Positions 47,101-55,748 of a stretch of 64,000 nt of DNA are shown piece by piece (positions within the stretch are counted from its first letter, which is position 1; each line of letters starts with the position of its first letter). This DNA is from Megalobrama amblycephala (taxonomy: Eukaryota > Chordata > Actinopteri > Cypriniformes > Xenocyprididae), in assembly GCF_018812025.1 (NCBI RefSeq), contig NC_063049.1:17856758-17920757 (forward strand), read 5' to 3'. The notes under the pieces are model-generated. The model made no database searches and was not told the DNA's origin. It saw nothing but the letters and a program-made list of their open reading frames with translations. The position numbers and the translations under genes were made by a program.

Positions 47101-47457
47101 TTTAGTTTAGTTTCAATAAAAATGAGATGCACTAAAATCCAAAACATACAATTAAATAGATAGTTCTGAAGAGAGGCATTTCAGATTTATTAAACAACCA
47201 ACCATCCCTAAATGTCTTCTGATAATGTCCTAAAAGTAATATTCATATCAATAAAATTCTCATTCATGCCAAGCTTTTTCCTTTTGCCCTAAAAGGACTA
47301 AAACAACACCCACCTCCAAAGTAACCGGACCATTTGAATTTGAATTGCAGGTCTCTGATGCCAAGAGCCAATAGTCCGTGCCAAAAGACAAGAGAATGAA
47401 CAGAGTTGCCAAGGCACCGAAGAGCCCAGCAAAAAATAGTGCCACATGTAACTTCAT
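43940..47457 (-). CDS. tmem182: TMEM182 (transmembrane protein 182), five coding exons
   Basis: Joining 47457-47314, 45372-45234, 44705-44607, 44476-44339 and 44166-43940 gives 747 nt, 248 residues plus stop; phases match at each junction and every intron is GT...AG. The protein has four hydrophobic segments (about 6-28, 134-156, 168-188, 217-240) with a large first extracellular loop holding EGLFWRC, the claudin/PMP22-family loop signature, and NIT and NTT glycosylation sequons. The start [13 protein letters not shown], the FGTDYWLLA motif and the YRGFW and LYKAGGG blocks match TMEM182. In mammals it is a muscle-enriched protein reported to modulate integrin signalling in myogenesis. It is slightly longer than the mammalian protein (about 229 residues), mostly in the first loop. 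It is head to head with mfsd9. Confidence 0.94.
44339..44476 (-). CDS. tmem182: tmem182 coding exon 4
   Basis: TTATTTAG|TCTACAGAGG to ...ATTTCTG|GTAAGTT, 138 nt. It encodes YRGFWSV, the second membrane segment ([15 protein letters not shown]), CAAPFASH and LYKAGGG, all strongly conserved in TMEM182. Confidence 0.93.
44607..44705 (-). CDS. tmem182: tmem182 coding exon 3
   Basis: CCCTAG|AAAATCAG to ...GCCATAA|GTAAGAT, 99 nt, phase 1 in and out. It encodes the rest of the first extracellular loop, including [10 protein letters not shown] and a NTTSYQTAI segment equivalent to the mammalian NSTSYDSAV. Confidence 0.9.
   Translation of the reverse strand, partial: KISHMQEYANLHISSPFLSLIRSTTLPATRLP
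45135..45161. repeat. Short telomere-like (TTAGGG)n tract
   Basis: A little over four perfect TAGGGT units lie in tmem182 intron 2. With only 27 bp this is more likely a microsatellite than a chromosome fusion relic. Confidence 0.9.
45234..45372 (-). CDS. tmem182: tmem182 coding exon 2
   Basis: The acceptor is CTCCTTCACAG|CGAGG after a strong pyrimidine tract, and the donor is TTTG|GTAAGAG. It carries [13 protein letters not shown] and DNLWKFWF. Three in-frame AG dinucleotides just downstream could give a shorter exon beginning as late as AACATT. I prefer the first because its tract is best. Confidence 0.85.
45993..46770. mobile_element. Angel-like MITE interrupted by another element
   Basis: The left end AGGTTTAGTTCACCCAAAAAA and the central words CTGCACTGTGTTTACTA and GTTGAATAAAGTCGTTATTT match the copy at 14004-14408. 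The element at 46149-46680 sits in the middle, between GTTTACTAC and TACATCAACAG. The right end near 46770 is eroded. Confidence 0.72.
46149..46680. mobile_element. Non-autonomous element with GGCCCTGTTTA ends
   Basis: The left end GGCCCTGTTTACATTAGCG and the right end ...TGTAAATGCTAAACAGGGCC are inverted. TAC lies on both sides (46146-46148 and 46681-46683), a 3-bp target duplication. The interior has AAAACG/CGTTTT-rich inverted pairs (GCGTTTTTGAACC, GAAAACGCTGC) and no coding frame. A 3-bp target would suit PIF/Harbinger, but I cannot exclude others. Confidence 0.78.
47314..47457 (-). CDS. tmem182: tmem182 coding exon 1
   Basis: The exon encodes residues 1-48: start Met, first membrane segment and the start of the extracellular loop. 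It ends GAG|GTGGGT in phase 0. Reading past this donor enters the intron and soon meets a stop. Confidence 0.9.
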
Positions 47458-47960
47458 GATGACAATCTTAAAGCGCTACTATTTTCAACCGTTTACTACT
47501 TGCAAAATTAAATAGTCTCTCCTCCTTCCCTCATGAAGTAGTCACTGAAATTATGTAACTCCTCACAATGTGTGTGATAAATAGTCCAGTTATGCTCAGC
47601 AAGGTTTATAGTATGTTAACACAAATGGCTGTTCTAGTACTCTGCCTTGCTCCAGTGTCTATGTATGTGTGTGTGTGTCAGTGTCCTCTCTCTTAGTCAG
47701 AGCAGGACCTGGCATTGGGTGGGGAGTGGGATTCATGACAGCTCACCAGCGTAGAGCTGCCCATTGGGCTATTTTGGTCAGTTGAGTGAAGGTGCCTGCT
47801 GCCTCTCTCAGAGGAGTGGTTTAAGAATGGGATTTCAGGAGGGAGACGAGTGGACCAAAATATCCCCCTACAGGACAATCAGCTGAGGCAGGAATGAACA
47901 TGAAGACACTAGAGCCCAGCATTCCTAATGTCAGTCACATTAACTAACAATGAGCAATAC
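47458..47960 (-). promoter_or_regulatory. Probable tmem182 5' region with muscle-type motifs
   Basis: Upstream of the tmem182 start on the minus strand lie an E-box CAGCTG (47880-47885), an M-CAT core CATTCCT (47920-47926) with an inverted one GGAATG (47891-47896), and two AT-cored words CTATTTTGG (47769-47777) and CCAAAATATCC (47855-47865) resembling MEF2/CArG sites. TMEM182 is muscle-expressed in mammals, so such a set is plausible. The motifs are short, and I cannot place the transcription start or any 5' non-coding exon. Confidence 0.4.
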
Positions 47961-48920
47961 ATTTATTACAATATTATTAATTGATTAATTGTTAATGTTA
48001 GCTAATAAAAATACAAATGTTCATTGTTAGTTCATGTTAGCTCAGGTTCGATAAATAATATGAACATAAACATCTTTTGATTTTAATAATGTATTAGTAA
48101 ATGCTGAAATAAATATTATAAAATAGTTAGTTCCTGTCCTTGATTCTGATTGGTCAATAGCTGTGATTTATTCACGATAAAACACGTCTATGACCGCTTC
48201 ACCCAACAGTTCTGTGTATCACTACACAACATCCTTAGCAACCACTCTTAGCAACGTAAACTGTTTGTTCTCATTGATATTGTTCATTGAAGCTTACTGT
48301 ATTATGTAGAAGAGTATTGAGAGAAAGAGATCGAGTGAGCGAGTTTATTACCTGCATTCAGATTTAGCATTTTCCTTCAGGTCAGTCCTATGTTCATAAT
48401 AAAAAATCAGTAAATGTCCGATGTATTATCTTGTCCTTTTAACAGTTAAGAGGTTTTCCCATGACTGACAGCGCTAGTCAAAGCATTTGTCAGTTGCGTC
48501 TTGTTCCGTTTTCAAAATAATTCTGTCTTTTCAATTTAAAAGTCTTCGCTACTGACTGATACACTCATAAAGACAGTCTTTGCCTAACTTCTGTTGCTGT
48601 TCATGGTCAGGGACTATTATTTCCAGCGGAAGGAAGGCTTTTAGTAAAAGTTTACTTCATGAAAGCTGCACTGATACATATTTCTGGCTTTAATTTTTGT
48701 ATTGTATGGTAACCGTTTTATAAAAGCTTCGCTTCGCGTCGTGCCACAACACCCTTCAGCCGTGACTTATTCACGATACAGCACAGCCTCTTGTACCTTA
48801 TTGCTTGCTCAACTAAAATGAATAAATGCTTTAGAAAACTTTTTTATTGTTAGTTCATGTTAACTAATATCATTAACCAATGTTAACAAATGGAACTTTA
48901 TTGTAAAGTGTTAATATTCA
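47935..48920. repeat. TTAACTAATGTTAAC-type repeat, split copy B
   Basis: The flanking parts 47935-48125 and 48790-48920 match the family at 24255-24545 (ATTAACTAACAATGAGCAAT, GTTAGTTCATGTTAACTAA, GTTAACAAATGGAACTTTAT). The ~650 bp between them has different composition and two similar words near its ends (GTGATTTATTCACGATAAA and GTGACTTATTCACGATACA). It is therefore probably a separate insertion with its own terminal repeats. Confidence 0.6.
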
Positions 48921-48924
48921 GCAG

Positions 48925-49290
48925 GTTTGCATTAAATTGATCAAAAGTGACAGTAAATACATTTATAATTTTACAAAAGCTTTCTATTTCAAGTAAATGC
49001 TGTTCTTTTGAACTTTCTATTCATCCAAGAATCATGAAAAAAAAAAAACACACACAACTGTTTTCAACATAATTTTAAAAAATGTTTATTGAGCATCAAA
49101 TCAGCATATTAGAATGATTTCTGAAGGATCATGTGACACTGAAGACTGGAGTAATGATGCTGAAAATTCAGCTTTGACATCACATGATTAAATTAAAATA
49201 GAAAACAGTTCTTTTAAACTGTAATATTTCACAATATTGCGGTTTACTGTATTTTTGATCAAATAAATGCAGCCTTGATGAACATAAGAG
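48925..49290 (-). repeat. Reverse, uninterrupted copy of the 1200-8200 repeat
   Basis: Read on the minus strand it follows the same order as 1200-1317, 1719-1857 and 8015-8200 without the LTR or DIRS. It contains GAACTTTCT/GTTCTTTTGAAC at 49001-49018, the equivalent of the DIRS insertion point. It is followed by a poly-A run (49299-49327). Confidence 0.8.
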
Positions 49291-49293
49291 GCT

Positions 49294-49299
<6 letters not shown>

Positions 49300-49335
<36 letters not shown>

Positions 49336-50573
49336 ACCCGAAACTTCAAGATGGTAGTGTAACTGCTTCCACTATATCATAGGACTTCAGATTCCACTTG
49401 AATCTATAGATTCAAACTGTCAATACCTGGGAAAAAGAAAATATAAGCTCATTATATTTTAAGTGGGGCATTTTGCACTGAGCAGATAAACCTGTGACCA
49501 ATTATCACTGTGCTGTGAATGGCCAGAGCCAGAGCCACTGAAGTGGACATAATGGTGTCCAAAAGGGCTTTGCCTGAGAAGCCGTCCTTGATTTGAGCTG
49601 GTATACGTGGATGGATATTTAGGGATTAGAGATACAGGAGAAAAATGCAGCTATGCAAGCTAAAATTAAAAATAATTACAGCAGATGTCCATTGACGACT
49701 GCAAGTGGTGGTGGAAGTCTTCTGTGGTGTGACTGTCTGTGGTGTTTCTGCACAGTTTTATATAGAGTCCCCATGTGGAGCTAAATTTATCTCGGCACAC
49801 TACATCTTGTTATAATACTGAGAAACAACAGTCCTTTTCATCTGCACAGAAAGACAAAGTTAGTGATGCTTTACTGTTGATTTGGATTCATTATCTTGAT
49901 TTAAGCTGTTATATGTTCTGGTATACAGAATCAAAAGCATTCCTTTAGCACGAGATGTGAGGACTACTTGTGTGGGTTCATGCGAGTGTGTTTATGTAAA
50001 CTGTCTTGGGAACATCACTGTATCAGCTGCACTGGGATGATCGAGTGTCCTGGTTTCCCCAATTCCACATCCATGGCCGGAGAGGATTTGTAAACAAAAT
50101 TCCAGAGAGCAAAATGAGCATGACATAAGCTTTGATTGAGTTATGCTCACCTGACACTATAACATGTGAATAATAACAAGTACACAGTCAAATTCCCCAA
50201 AAAAGAAGAAAAAACTGTTGATATACTGTTTGTATATCAAGACAATTTAAGGTTATGTGGGAAATATAAATAGGAGGTAATGCGAGTTCTCTAAGGCATG
50301 GCACCCACCCTCTCGCCCACTGCAGTGAGCAACAAGTTGGTACAGTCTAACAAAGATCAGGAAGACATAGAAAGACCAGTAGATGGAGCTCAAGTATGCA
50401 GAGTAAATGACCACAACTATATATTGTATAAAATTAGAAATACAATACTAGGTGCTACAATAAGAACTTTTATTTAATAACCAAGAACTATCTGCAAATG
50501 ATATTTGTGATTAGATTATAGGCTTGAATATTGGAATATTTTAGAGAATAACAGATGTATCGATCAGGCACAC

Positions 50574-50611
<38 letters not shown>

Positions 50612-51865
50612 TTTATTTAAAATAAGTTAATGTGTAAAAATAAATAATAATAATAATAATTTAATAAATTGATTAATAAATTATTTAATAGATTTCTCAC
50701 TTGAAGCCATGGAAATTCAAGACATTCATAATCAATACAGCAATTTCTCTTTTTCTAACAATGTCATTGCATACTAAATAATAATGATAATAATAAACTA
50801 TATAATAAACTAAAGTAATAATAAACTATAGTAAACTATGTCATGGTTAGAAAAAGAAAAATATTGCTGTAGTGATTATGAATTAATTGAATTTCCAATC
50901 AATTAAATAATTCATTAAGCAATTTGATGATGATGATAGCAATAATTATAATTATTATTATTTCTCCTATACAAGCTATTCAGTAGCAGCTGTTAAAGTG
51001 CAAAATAAAGGAAACAAACAAATGAGATAAGTAAACAATAAATAAAGTAAGACCTAAATAAGACTTCAACTTGGTTTGAATTGATTTTCATATCCTCCTG
51101 GGACCTGGGAATAGACTTCTGTCCTCTGTAGTGGACATTATTTTTTAGTGATTTTCTCTGACATCATACATGTCACAGTTTTAAGTCTGGATGTCCTGTA
51201 AAGAGCACATTCAGAGATACCAACTTTTTAGAGGTTTCGCCATGACAACAACTACTTCTTGATCTTTAAATATGACTGAAAATGAAAATTAGCACTCTTA
51301 TGGAAATATAATATTTTGTAATTATCATTAAATCGGATTCATTTTCAAATTGTTTGTTTTAAATCAACATCTCAGGAAAATGTTATGGGGTTTCAAATCA
51401 AAATATGACTTTCTGTTATGAAACAGGACATTGATTTCATACATGACCTCTGTAGAGGACAACAGGACTTAAATCGTGTTTATCAGGCATTTTAGGAGAT
51501 ACAACAAGTGAAAAGGGAAAGAAATTATATAAAATTATATACTTTTTTCATTGCATGTTGCTCCAAGAACATCCTATTAATATGCAAGTGAGATACAGTG
51601 TATAGACACATTGTATTGAATGGGAAAACCCACATATGGCTATTTTACCCACATATTGTATAAAGTAAAATGGTATATCAATTAATTCCATTATATCTTT
51701 CATAAAATAGTTGAGAATCATCTTTATACAAAGTTTGGTTAAAAACAATCATGAAGCCTAAAAATTAATTGGTGATTAAAAAAAAAAAAAAAACCATTGT
51801 TTTTGCCTATACATGTCATTTCATGTCATTTTATTTTTTAAACAACTTATTCTTGATGTCCACTA
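49300..51865. other. Intergenic, non-coding
   Basis: Between the tmem182 5' side and the foldback I see no exons. A (GA)n tract lies at 50574-50608 and AT-rich trinucleotide runs at 50645-50660. 49440-50200 is unrecognised and non-repetitive within the window. Upstream non-coding exons of tmem182 could lie here but cannot be picked out. Confidence 0.35.
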
Positions 51866-51884
51866 GGACCAAGCAATAATAAAA

Positions 51885-52312
51885 AAAATAAAACCATCTC
51901 GAGATTAAAGTTGTTAAATTTCGAGAAAAAACTCGTTAAATTTCGAGAAAAAAGTCGAAATAAAATGTTGAGAATAAAGTCATTAAATTACCAGAAAAAT
52001 AATCGTTAAATCACGAGAAAAAATTCGTTAAATTTCGAGAAAAAAGTCGAGATAAAATGTTGAGAATATAGTCATTAAATTACGAGAAAAAAATCGTTAA
52101 ATTATGAGAAAAATGTCGTTAAATTTCGAGAAAAAAAGTCGAGATAAAATGTTGAGAATAAAGTCATTAAATTAACGAATTTATTCTCGTAATTTAACGA
52201 ATTTGTTCTCGTAATTTAACGACTTTTTTCTGGTAATTTAATGACTTTATTCTCAACATTTATCTCGACTTTTTTCTCGAAATTTAACGAGTTTTTTTCT
52301 CGTAATTTAACG
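51885..52312. repeat. TTAAATTTCGAG short-repeat end of the foldback
   Basis: Units of about 22 bp such as GTTAAATTTCGAGAAAAAA, TTAAATTACGAGAAAA and AAAATGTTGAGAATAAAGTC repeat in one direction to about 52168, then return inverted (TTCTCGTAATTTAACGA) to 52312. This end is therefore itself a hairpin of about 140 bp per arm within the larger foldback. The right end (55600-55720) has only the returning orientation. Confidence 0.85.
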
Positions 52313-52789
52313 AGTTTAACCGCAGTAAAGATAGTTTGCGGTTTGATATTCAGATTTCTTTTGGCTATAAATACGCAGTGCGCTGTCATAGACATGCAAA
52401 TAATACCGAATATCGTTCTCCATGATTTGTGAATTAAGGTGACGCTGTCCTTTGGGCCGAAATCAGGGTTTTTTTTCGTAGCGACTCTTAATTTTATAAT
52501 GGCTATAGCTCCAAATGTTGAACACTTAGAGGAATGAAACTGGTGTCATCTTCACCAGCTTGATCTGTGAATTTTTTCACAGCAAAGCTCTTGTCCGTAA
52601 ACCCCTTGGTAAGTCCGCCAGTAAGGAATGTGAAATAAAGGCGTTCTTCATGTTTAACGTCTATTACCAATGAACACGCAGACTGCTGGAATAAAATAAC
52701 ATTGTTTTAGGTCGAGCTCGATTTGTGAAAACTTTCACAATAGTATAAATGACCTTGTACAGATAATGTACATCACTATTCTCATCTGT

Positions 52790-53577
52790 GAAAAATTTCA
52801 CAGTTCAGTACGGGTCAGCTGACCCATCCCAGGGTCACTAACATCGCTATTCTGATCTGTGAAAACTTTCACAGTTCAGTACGGGTCAGCTGACCCATCC
52901 CAGGGTCATGTACATCACTATTCTGATCTGTGAAAACTTTCACAGTTCAGTACGGGTCAGCTGACCCATCCCAGGGTCACTAGAATCACTTTTCTGATCT
53001 GTGAAAACTTTCACAGTTCAGTACGGGTCAGCTGACCCTTCCCTGGGTCATGTACATAACTTTTCTGATCTGTGAAAACTTTCACAGTTCAGTACGGGTC
53101 AGCTGACCCATCCCAGGGTCATGTACATCACTATTCTGATCTGTGAAAACTTTCACAGTTCAGTACGGGTCAGCTGACCCTTCCCTGGGTCATGTACATC
53201 ACTATTCTGATCTGTGAAAACTTTCACAGTTCAGTACGGGTCAGCTGACCCATCCCAGGGTCATGTACATCACTATTCTGATCTGTGAAAACTTTCACAG
53301 TTCAGTACGGGTCAGCTGACCCTTCCCTGGGTCATGTACATAACTTTTCTGATCTGTGAAAACTTTCACAGTTCAGTACGGGTCAGCTGACCCTTCCTTG
53401 GGTCACTAACATCGCTATTCTGATCTGTGAAAACTTTCACAGTTCAGTACGGGTCAGCTGACCCATTCCTGGGTCACTAGCATCACTTTTCTGATCTGTG
53501 AAAACTTTCACAGTTGAGTTTTGGTCAGCTGACCCTTCCCTGGGTCATGTACATCACTATTCTGAACTGTGAAAGTT
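52790..53577 (+). repeat. ~72-bp satellite array, forward orientation (about 11 units)
   Basis: Each unit reads CTGATCTGTGAAAACTTTCACAG, then TTCAGTAC, GGGTCAGCTGACCC, CATCCCAGGGTCA and TGTACATCACTATT or a variant. Successive GTCAGCTGAC cores are 71-72 bp apart from about 52812 to 53530. Units differ mainly in CATGTACATCAC versus CACTAACATCGC and in CATCCCA versus CTTCCCT, giving a mixture of subtypes. Confidence 0.93.
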
Positions 53578-55020
53578 TACACAGATCAGAATAGTGATGT
53601 ACATGACCCTGGGATGGGTCAGCTGACCCTTACTGAACTGTGAAAGTTTTCTAAGATCAGAAAAGTGATGTTAGTGACCCAGGGAAGGGTCAGCTGACCC
53701 GTACTGAACTGTGAAAGTTTTCACAGATCAGAAAAGTTATGTACATGACCCAGGGAAGGGTCAGCTGACCCATACTGAACTGTGAAAGTTTTCACAGATC
53801 AAAATAGCGATGTTAGTGACCCAGGGAAGGGTCAGCTGACCCATACTGAACTGTGAAAGTTTTCACAGATCAGAAAAGTTATGTACATGACCCAGGGAAG
53901 GGTCAGCTGACCAAAACTCAACTGTAAAAGTTTTCACAGATCAGAATAGCGATATTAGTGACCCAGGGATGGGTCAGCTGACCCGTACTGAACTGTGAAA
54001 GTTTTCACAGATCAGAATAGCGATGTTAGTGACCCAGGGAAGGGTCAGCTGACCCATACTGAACTGTAAAACTTTTCACAGATCAGAATAGCGATGTAAA
54101 TGACCCAGGGAAGGGTCAGCTGACCCGTACTGAACTGTGAAAGTTTTCACAGATCAGAAAAGTGATGCTAGTGACCCTGGGATGGGTCAGCTGACCCGTA
54201 CTGAACTGTGAAACTTTTCACAGATCAGAATAGCGATGTACATGACCCAGGGAAGGGTCAGCTGACCCGTACTGAACTGTGAAAGTTTTCACAGATCAGA
54301 AAAGTAATGCTAGTGACCCAGGGAAGGGTCAGCTGACCCGTACTGAACTGTGAAAGTTTTCACAGATCAGAATAGTGATGTACATGACCCTGGGATGGGT
54401 CAGCTGACCCGTACTGAACTGTGAAAGTTTTCACAGATCAGAAAAGTGATGCTAGTGACCCTGGGATGGGTCAGCTGACCCGTACTGAACTGTGAAAGTT
54501 TTCACAGATCAGAATAGCGATGTAAATGACCCAGGGAAGGGTCAGCTGACCCGTACTGAACTGTGAAAATTTTCACAGATCAGAAAAGTGATGCTAGTGA
54601 CCCTGGCATGGGTCAGCTGACCCGTACTGAACTGTGAAAGTTTTCACAGATCAGAATAGTGATGTACATGACCCTGGGATGGGTCAGCTGACCCGTACTG
54701 AACTGTGAAAGTTTTCACAGATCAGAAAAGTGATGCTAGTGACCCTGGGATGGGTCAGCTGACCCGTACTGAACTGTGAAACTTTTCACAGATCAGAATA
54801 GCGATGTAAATGACCCAGGGAAGGGTCAGCTGACCCGTACTGAACTGTGATAGTTTTCACAGATCAGAAAAGTGATGCTAGTGACCCAGGGAAGGGTCAG
54901 CTGACCCATACTGAACTGTGATAGTTTTCACAGATCAGAAAAGTGATGCTAGTGACCCAGGGAAGGGTCAGCTGACCCGTACTGAACTGTGAAAGTTTTC
55001 ACAGATGAGAATAGTGATGT
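53578..55020 (-). repeat. ~72-bp satellite array, inverted orientation (about 20 units)
   Basis: The same unit as 52790-53577 appears on the opposite strand. GTCAGCTGAC cores run from about 53617 to 54980 every 71-72 bp. Many neighbouring units alternate GATGCTAGTGACCC with GATGTACATGACCC or GATGTAAATGACCC, so a higher-order dimer of about 143 bp is visible, especially at 54100-54900. One unit (near 53900) has lost the symmetric end of its palindrome (GGTCAGCTGACCAAAAC). Confidence 0.93.
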
Positions 55021-55033
55021 ACATTATCTGTAC

Positions 55034-55042
55034 AAGGTCATT

Positions 55043-55110
<68 letters not shown>

Positions 55111-55165
55111 TATACAAAAAACGGGGGGCAGAGCAAAGAGAAACACGACCACGAGATAAAATGCT
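55034..55165. repeat. (TA)n run and segment found only in the right arm
   Basis: After TTTATATAA a TA run of about 60 bp leads to TCATATACAAAAAACGGGGG and on to GAGATAAAATGC. The left arm goes directly from CACAATAG to TATAAATGACC, so this ~130 bp was gained on the right or lost from the left. Confidence 0.85.
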
Positions 55166-55748
55166 ATTGTGAAAGTTTTCACAAATCGAGCTCGACCTAA
55201 AACAATGTTATTTTATTCCAGCAGTCTGCGTGTTCATTGGTAATAGACGTTAAACATGAAGAACGCCTTTATTTCACATTCCTTACTGGCGGACTTACCA
55301 AGGGGTTTACGGACAAGAGCTTTGCTGTGAAAAAAATTCACAGATCAAGCTGGTGAAGATGACACCAGTTTCATTCCTCTAAGTGTCCAACATTTGGAGA
55401 TATAGCCATTATAAATTAAGAGTCGCTACGAAAAAAAAAACTGATTTCGGCCCAAAGGACAGCGTCACCTTAATTCACAAATAATGGAGAACGATATTCG
55501 GTATTATTTGCATGTCTATGACAGCGCACTGCGTATTTATAGCCAAAAGAAATCTGAATATCAAACCGCAAACTATCTTTACTGCGGTGTTTAACCGCAA
55601 CATTTTATCTCGACTTTTTTCTTGAAATTTAACGACTTTTTTCTCGTAATTTAACGAGTTTATTCTCGAAATTTAACGACTTTTTTTCTCGAAATTTAAC
55701 AACTTTAATCTCGAGATGGTTTTATTTTTTTATTATTGTTTGGCCCTA

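Larger units (their letters stand above)
44340..47313 (-). other. tmem182 introns 1-3 and their contents
   Basis: Intron 1 (45373-47313) holds a split Angel-like MITE and the element at 46149-46680. Intron 2 (44706-45233) holds a telomere-like tract. Intron 3 (44477-44606) is short and AT-rich. The 172-bp intron 4 lies just below this interval. A tetranucleotide AAAT run occurs at about 45941-45964. Confidence 0.75.
51866..55746. mobile_element. Giant foldback element with inverted satellite arrays, 3.9 kb
   Basis: The ends GGACCAAGCAATAATAAAAA and the inverse of ...TATTATTGTTTGGCCC match, with TA outside both (51864-51865, 55747-55748). Inside come TTAAATTTCGAG-rich ends (51885-52312 and 55600-55720), near-identical inverted arms (about 52320-52790 and 55166-55600), then a ~72-bp unit repeated about 11 times in one orientation and about 20 times in the other, meeting at about 53577. 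The right arm alone carries a (TA)n run and a ~55-bp segment. No frame encodes a recognisable protein, so it is non-autonomous. The superfamily is unassigned. It occupies much of the tmem182-mfsd9 intergenic space. Confidence 0.85.

Noticed and set aside
52790..55020. Regularly spaced palindromic repeats resembling a CRISPR array
   Set aside because: The intervening sequence is itself repeated, not unique spacers, the array flips orientation, no cas-like gene exists, and the DNA is vertebrate.
52790..55020. TGTGA-N6-TCACA words identical to the bacterial CRP site pattern
   Set aside because: A coincidence in a eukaryotic satellite. The symmetry is better explained by hairpin structure or an unknown binding factor.
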